Positions 60,712-64,000 of a stretch of DNA of 64,000 nucleotides are shown one piece after another. The notes under the pieces were generated by a model, which was given only the letters and a program-made list of their open reading frames with translations, was not told the origin of the DNA and made no database searches. Each line of letters begins with the position of its first letter. Within the stretch, counting starts at the first letter, position 1. The stretch comes from Taxawa tesnikishii (nom. ined.) (Eukaryota; Ascomycota; Dothideomycetes; Dothideales), in contig JAPDRO010000003.1 in assembly GCA_030247885.1 (NCBI GenBank), positions 186,001 to 250,000 on the forward strand, given 5' to 3'. The translations under genes were made by a program, and so were the position numbers.

Positions 60712-61815
60712 TTACACAGTCTTCAACCAGTCAATCACCGCTCTTGTCATGTTGCCGTTCTCGATCCTCGCACCAGCATCGAGCACGCACTGGCAGTGCA
60801 TATCGCCCTTGCATATCGCCAACTGGATCTTCTTTCCTTCTCCCTCCTCCGCTCCCATCATCTCTGCCATACGCACCACATCATCCAGATAGCATTCATG
60901 ACCTCCGACAGCAAGCAGCACCTTTTCCGCATACTTGTTCGTCGCCTCGCCCCAGAAAGCCTTATCACCTCTAACAGGCGTGGACCAAACATGGGAATAA
61001 TCAGGCTGCCAATTCGACGTGAACATTTCCACTTGCTCAGGACCGATGAAATCATTCAGTGCATTGTACTCGAACGACGATGCAGAGCAGTCGTTCGAAC
61101 ACCGCGGACTGATACACAGCACAGCCCTCAACCTTCCTCCCTGCCGGAACGAGACAGGCGCAATGTCAGGATGTGGACGTTGCAGATGCGCCAGAAGGCC
61201 TAAATTTAGATTTCCACCTGCTGAGTCCCCGCCGATGATGATTCTCTCCGGTCCACGCGTCTTCAAAAGGTAGCGCAGAGCGGACGTTGCTTGAGCCAGT
61301 TGGCCTGGGTATTTGAGCTCAGGCGCCAGCGTGTATTCAAGCATGACGAGGTTGGCGTGTGCAGTATACGCGGCCCGTCGGGCAAAAATCATATGCCCGG
61401 CTGACTGAAGTGGAAAGACATAGCCGCCACCGTGGAAGTAGAGGAGAACGTCGCTTGACGCAACTCTCTCCGGATCGCAGTCGATGAAGTGCAGGATCGC
61501 TGGAGGAGAGTTTCCTATGGCTTCTTCGCTACCGTCCAATCGGACTGCGTTGTGTCGCAGATTGTTGGCAGAGCAGAATTGGGATATGGTGGCTCCGGTC
61601 GTCTTCGCGAGTGAGCGCATTTGTCTTACACTCAGTCTTTGGGCGTTGGAACCTATGCTTGCTGTGACATTTCGTTTCAGTGATTCTGAAGTGAAGTCTC
61701 TCGACCGCCAGATCCGTGATATGTAGGTCAGGATTGAATATATGAACATCGCACCAATGGCTGGGATGAGTTCGAGCTTCTCTCTCAACGTAAGGATTGG
61801 TGGTATGTGACTCAT
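60712..61815 (-). CDS. HSL-family esterase/lipase (alpha/beta hydrolase fold-3)
   Basis: A single exon of 367 aa from ATG 61815 (MSHIPPILTLREKLELIPAI). The frame is open further upstream but without family character. An N-terminal hydrophobic stretch (IPAIGAMFIYSILTYISRIW) may anchor it to a membrane. The hormone-sensitive-lipase signature HGGGYVFPLQSAG provides the oxyanion hole, and IIGGDSAGGNLNLGLLAH the catalytic Ser. GDMHCQCVLDA carries the likely catalytic His near the end, with the acidic residue probably in LLAVGGHECYLDD. Related fungal enzymes hydrolyse short-chain esters or acetylated metabolites. It is convergent with the dehalogenase-like gene. Confidence 0.85.
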   Translation of the reverse strand: MSHIPPILTLREKLELIPAIGAMFIYSILTYISRIWRSRDFTSESLKRNVTASIGSNAQRLSVRQMRSLAKTTGATISQFCSANNLRHNAVRLDGSEEAIGNSPPAILHFIDCDPERVASSDVLLYFHGGGYVFPLQSAGHMIFARRAAYTAHANLVMLEYTLAPELKYPGQLAQATSALRYLLKTRGPERIIIGGDSAGGNLNLGLLAHLQRPHPDIAPVSFRQGGRLRAVLCISPRCSNDCSASSFEYNALNDFIGPEQVEMFTSNWQPDYSHVWSTPVRGDKAFWGEATNKYAEKVLLAVGGHECYLDDVVRMAEMMGAEEGEGKKIQLAICKGDMHCQCVLDAGARIENGNMTRAVIDWLKTV

Positions 61816-62180
61816 GATTGGAGGAACAGTGAAGTGCTGGTGATGTTTGAAGAAGCCAACGTTGTTGTAGTTACATACATGACCAAGATGTAACATAGGA
61901 AGACAAGCAAGAGGACTTACTATGGTATATGCATGTACCTTCACATGTATCAGAGGTTGTATAGCGGAATTAAGTTTTACTAAGTCCGTGGTTCGGAGTT
62001 TTGCCGATCCGATCCGATCTCTTCCCCAGATTTCCGCGGCGGCGTCGATGATCGCATCTTGTTCCTTGCACTCCAACTCAGCCCTCTTTCCGCTAGGCGG
62101 CGGTATTGTTCATTGCTTCCCATACCATCTTCTATTCTCTTCCCGCTCAAGCTCTCCGGTCGACAAACAGCGCTGCGACA
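61816..62180. promoter_or_regulatory. divergent promoter between esterase and thioesterase genes
   Basis: About 365 bases separate two starts on opposite strands. A CT-rich leader precedes the plus-strand ATG at 62181. No specific site can be named. Confidence 0.4.
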
Positions 62181-63173
62181 ATGCGCTTTCTCTCCCTCCT
62201 CCCCGCCGTCCTCCCTCTAGCGCACTGCCTCCCTGCCTCACCTACCACCTCCCCTCTACCACTCGTCATCTGGCACGGCCTCGGCGATCGCTACGACGCA
62301 GACGGTCTTAATGAAGTCTCCAAACTCGCCCAGCGCGTACACCCCGGCACCCATACCTACATAGTCCGCCTCGACGACGACGGACAAGCGGACCAAAAAG
62401 CGACCTTCTTCGGCAACCTGACCGAGCAGATCGCCTCAGTATGCGATACCCTCTCCGCGGACCCGAAACTCAGTGCAAACAACACGCGCATCGATGCGCT
62501 TGGGTTCTCGCAGGGCGGGCAGTTCTTGCGTGGTCTGATCGAGCGTTGTCCCGGGATCAGTGTAAGGAGCCTGGTGACGTTCGGAAGCCAGCACAACGGC
62601 ATTGCCAAGTTCCAAGCTTGCGGGACGTGGGACTTCCTGTGCAAGGGCGCGGTGGGGCTCATACGCGGAAACGCGTGGAGCGAGTGGGTGCAGGGCAATA
62701 TCGTGCCAGCGCAGTACTACCGCGAATTGAACGAGACGTCCGGACTGGGCAGCAAGCCGTACCTGGAGGCGTCGAACTTCATCGCCGACGTCAACAACGA
62801 GCGCGCCAATAAGTCTTCCGTCTACAAGAAACGACTGAGCATGTTGGAGAAGTTCGTCATGTATGTGTTCGACGAGGACAAGACGGTGATCCCGAAAGAG
62901 AGCGGCTGGTTTGCGGAGGTTAATGGAACAAGCGAAGAGGTTATCCCGTTGAGGAATAGGACGATTTATCATGAGGATTGGATTGGGTTGAAGGAGTTGG
63001 ATAGGAAGGGTGCGCTGGTATTCAAGACGGCGCCGGGTGAGCATATGAGGTTGAGTGACAAGTTGCTCAAGGAGACTTTTAAGGAGTTCTATGGGCCCGA
63101 GACGAAGGCGAATGAGTGGAGGATTGTTGATGAAGGTGAAGAGCAGGAGGTCTTCAATCTGCACGAGCTGTGA
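62181..63173 (+). CDS. palmitoyl-protein thioesterase, PPT1 type
   Basis: A single exon of 330 aa. ATG 62181 is chosen because it starts a signal peptide (MRFLSLLPAVLPLAHCLPA). The mature enzyme has the PPT1 sequence order. LVIWHGLGDRYDADGL forms the oxyanion loop. DALGFSQGGQFLRGLIERCP carries the catalytic Ser. LVTFGSQHNGIAKF follows it. FDEDKTVIPKESGWFAEV carries the catalytic Asp, and TAPGEHMRLSDKLLKE the catalytic His. Several N-x-S/T sites fit a secretory or vacuolar glycoprotein. The enzyme removes S-acyl groups from proteins during lysosomal or vacuolar degradation, the opposite chemistry to the DHHC protein at 25-26 kb. Confidence 0.95.
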   Translation: MRFLSLLPAVLPLAHCLPASPTTSPLPLVIWHGLGDRYDADGLNEVSKLAQRVHPGTHTYIVRLDDDGQADQKATFFGNLTEQIASVCDTLSADPKLSANNTRIDALGFSQGGQFLRGLIERCPGISVRSLVTFGSQHNGIAKFQACGTWDFLCKGAVGLIRGNAWSEWVQGNIVPAQYYRELNETSGLGSKPYLEASNFIADVNNERANKSSVYKKRLSMLEKFVMYVFDEDKTVIPKESGWFAEVNGTSEEVIPLRNRTIYHEDWIGLKELDRKGALVFKTAPGEHMRLSDKLLKETFKEFYGPETKANEWRIVDEGEEQEVFNLHEL

Positions 63174-63362
63174 GGAATGATGAGGCCAGATTGCGGGTTA
63201 GCAGGGCGTTAGGGGTGGGCAAAGCTGCTGTGCAGCGTGTAATTGTTCCTGTACAAATGCTGTGAACATATCGTGCGAAAATTGTAATCATTACACGCCC
63301 TCTCCCCTCAACGCCGTTTACCACCAACGCCACGCAATGCAGGAACTCAAGTCGCAAGCAGC

Positions 63363-64000
63363 TCAAGCCGAAGCCGCAACAGCCTTCCTAGCCTCCTCCT
63401 TCTGGCGCTTGAGCACGTCCTTCCTCTTCGCCTTGTCGTTCACTTGGCCATCCATACCGTCACTCTTCCTCTTCTTCTTCGGCTTCTCGGCCTCCGCCGC
63501 ATCCAAGCTCTTCCTCTTCTTCTCCGGCGCTGCTGCCTCAACCTCATCCTTCTCCACCTTACTCTCCGTCAACGCACTCCGCTTCCTCTTCTTCTCCTTC
63601 TTGCCGACCTGCAGCTCCGGCGCCTTGTCTAGCACGTCCGCCTCGTCCTCCCACAGCTCGTCAGCCAGCCAGATCGGCAAGCTCGTGGTGTTGGGTCCCT
63701 TGACGTGCACGCTCTTGACATTTCTCCACCCCTTGGTTACGTACTTGTCGGTCAGTCCCTTGACCACAGTCTCCACGTTCTCAGCAGTGTGCTCCGCCGG
63801 CCAACTCGCCTTGCCCACCTTGACGGCTACGTTCGTACCAGGCGAGAGGTGCACCAACGCCGCGCCGATGGCGCGCTCAATCTCTTTTGCGATGCTCTCT
63901 GGCTTGGCCTCTGCTCTTGGCTTCTTAGATCCGCCCTCCGAGATCTTCAACAGCTTAGCCCCGTTCTCGTCCTTGGTCTGCTTTTTGCCCTCCAGCGTAA
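63363..64000 (-). CDS. ribosomal L1-domain nucleolar protein (Utp30/RSL1D1 type), partial
   Basis: The gene enters from beyond the right edge; only the C-terminal 212 codons or so are in the window. VAVKVGKASWPAEHTAENVETVVKGL is the L1-fold strand-helix that is conserved from ribosomal L1 to Cic1/Utp30/RSL1D1. VKSVHVKGPNTTSLPIWLAD follows it. The rest is a nuclear/nucleolar tail with repeated KKRKS and EKKRKS clusters. Members take part in small- and large-subunit ribosome assembly. The first visible codons (TLEGKKQTKDENGAKLLK) are in frame with the rest, so the edge falls inside an exon. Confidence 0.85.
   Translation of the reverse strand, partial: TLEGKKQTKDENGAKLLKISEGGSKKPRAEAKPESIAKEIERAIGAALVHLSPGTNVAVKVGKASWPAEHTAENVETVVKGLTDKYVTKGWRNVKSVHVKGPNTTSLPIWLADELWEDEADVLDKAPELQVGKKEKKRKRSALTESKVEKDEVEAAAPEKKRKSLDAAEAEKPKKKRKSDGMDGQVNDKAKRKDVLKRQKEEARKAVAASA

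Overview
The window looks like nuclear DNA of a filamentous ascomycete, most likely a dothideomycete. The signs are short introns (about 45-130 nt) with GTAAGT/GTATGT-like donors, compact genes on both strands, and ascomycete-type core proteins: an ERG7 lanosterol synthase, a mitochondrial pyruvate dehydrogenase kinase, a Ubp15-type deubiquitinase and a p24 cargo receptor. F-box-like 'LPPEIRNKIY' proteins and fungal NLR/HeLo remnants fit the same group. No bacterial, organellar or intact transposable-element genes were seen.

Layout. 0-9.3 kb: a basic hypothetical protein, two F-box-like proteins (one with a GC-AG intron), an acidic low-complexity protein and the kinase. 10.5-22.3 kb: UBP15, a two-TM protein, a nucleoside-hydrolase-like protein, an EthD-domain protein, the p24 protein, a short unknown protein and a small secreted cysteine protein. 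22.3-27.8 kb: a gene-poor stretch with three separate tandem repeat systems (units of about 346, 72 and 150 bp) around a DHHC-type palmitoyltransferase gene. 27.8-30.2 kb: ERG7. 31-52.6 kb: mostly large, low-complexity, Ser/Pro/Gln-rich regulatory or scaffold proteins (RA-PH, PH, coiled-coil, transcription-factor-like). 52.7-61 kb: an accessory block with a decayed HeLo-domain gene carrying a PP-type amyloid motif, a neighbouring NLR/ankyrin remnant on the other strand, a rhodopsin-domain membrane protein, an alpha-glucosidase remnant, a haloalkane-dehalogenase-like enzyme and an HSL-type esterase. 62-64 kb: a palmitoyl-protein thioesterase and the start-truncated (window edge) end of a ribosomal L1-domain nucleolar protein.

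One feature cuts across the window. At least fourteen otherwise coherent coding sequences change frame in the same direction, as if one base were missing, and nearly always in a G or C run. I take this to be mainly sequencing or assembly undercalling rather than mass pseudogenisation, so several genes are listed across two or three frames. The best candidate for an unusual biological system is the HeLo/PP-motif plus NLR/ankyrin locus at 53-55.3 kb, a relic of fungal amyloid-signalled cell death. All splice structures were inferred by eye from reading frames and splice signals.
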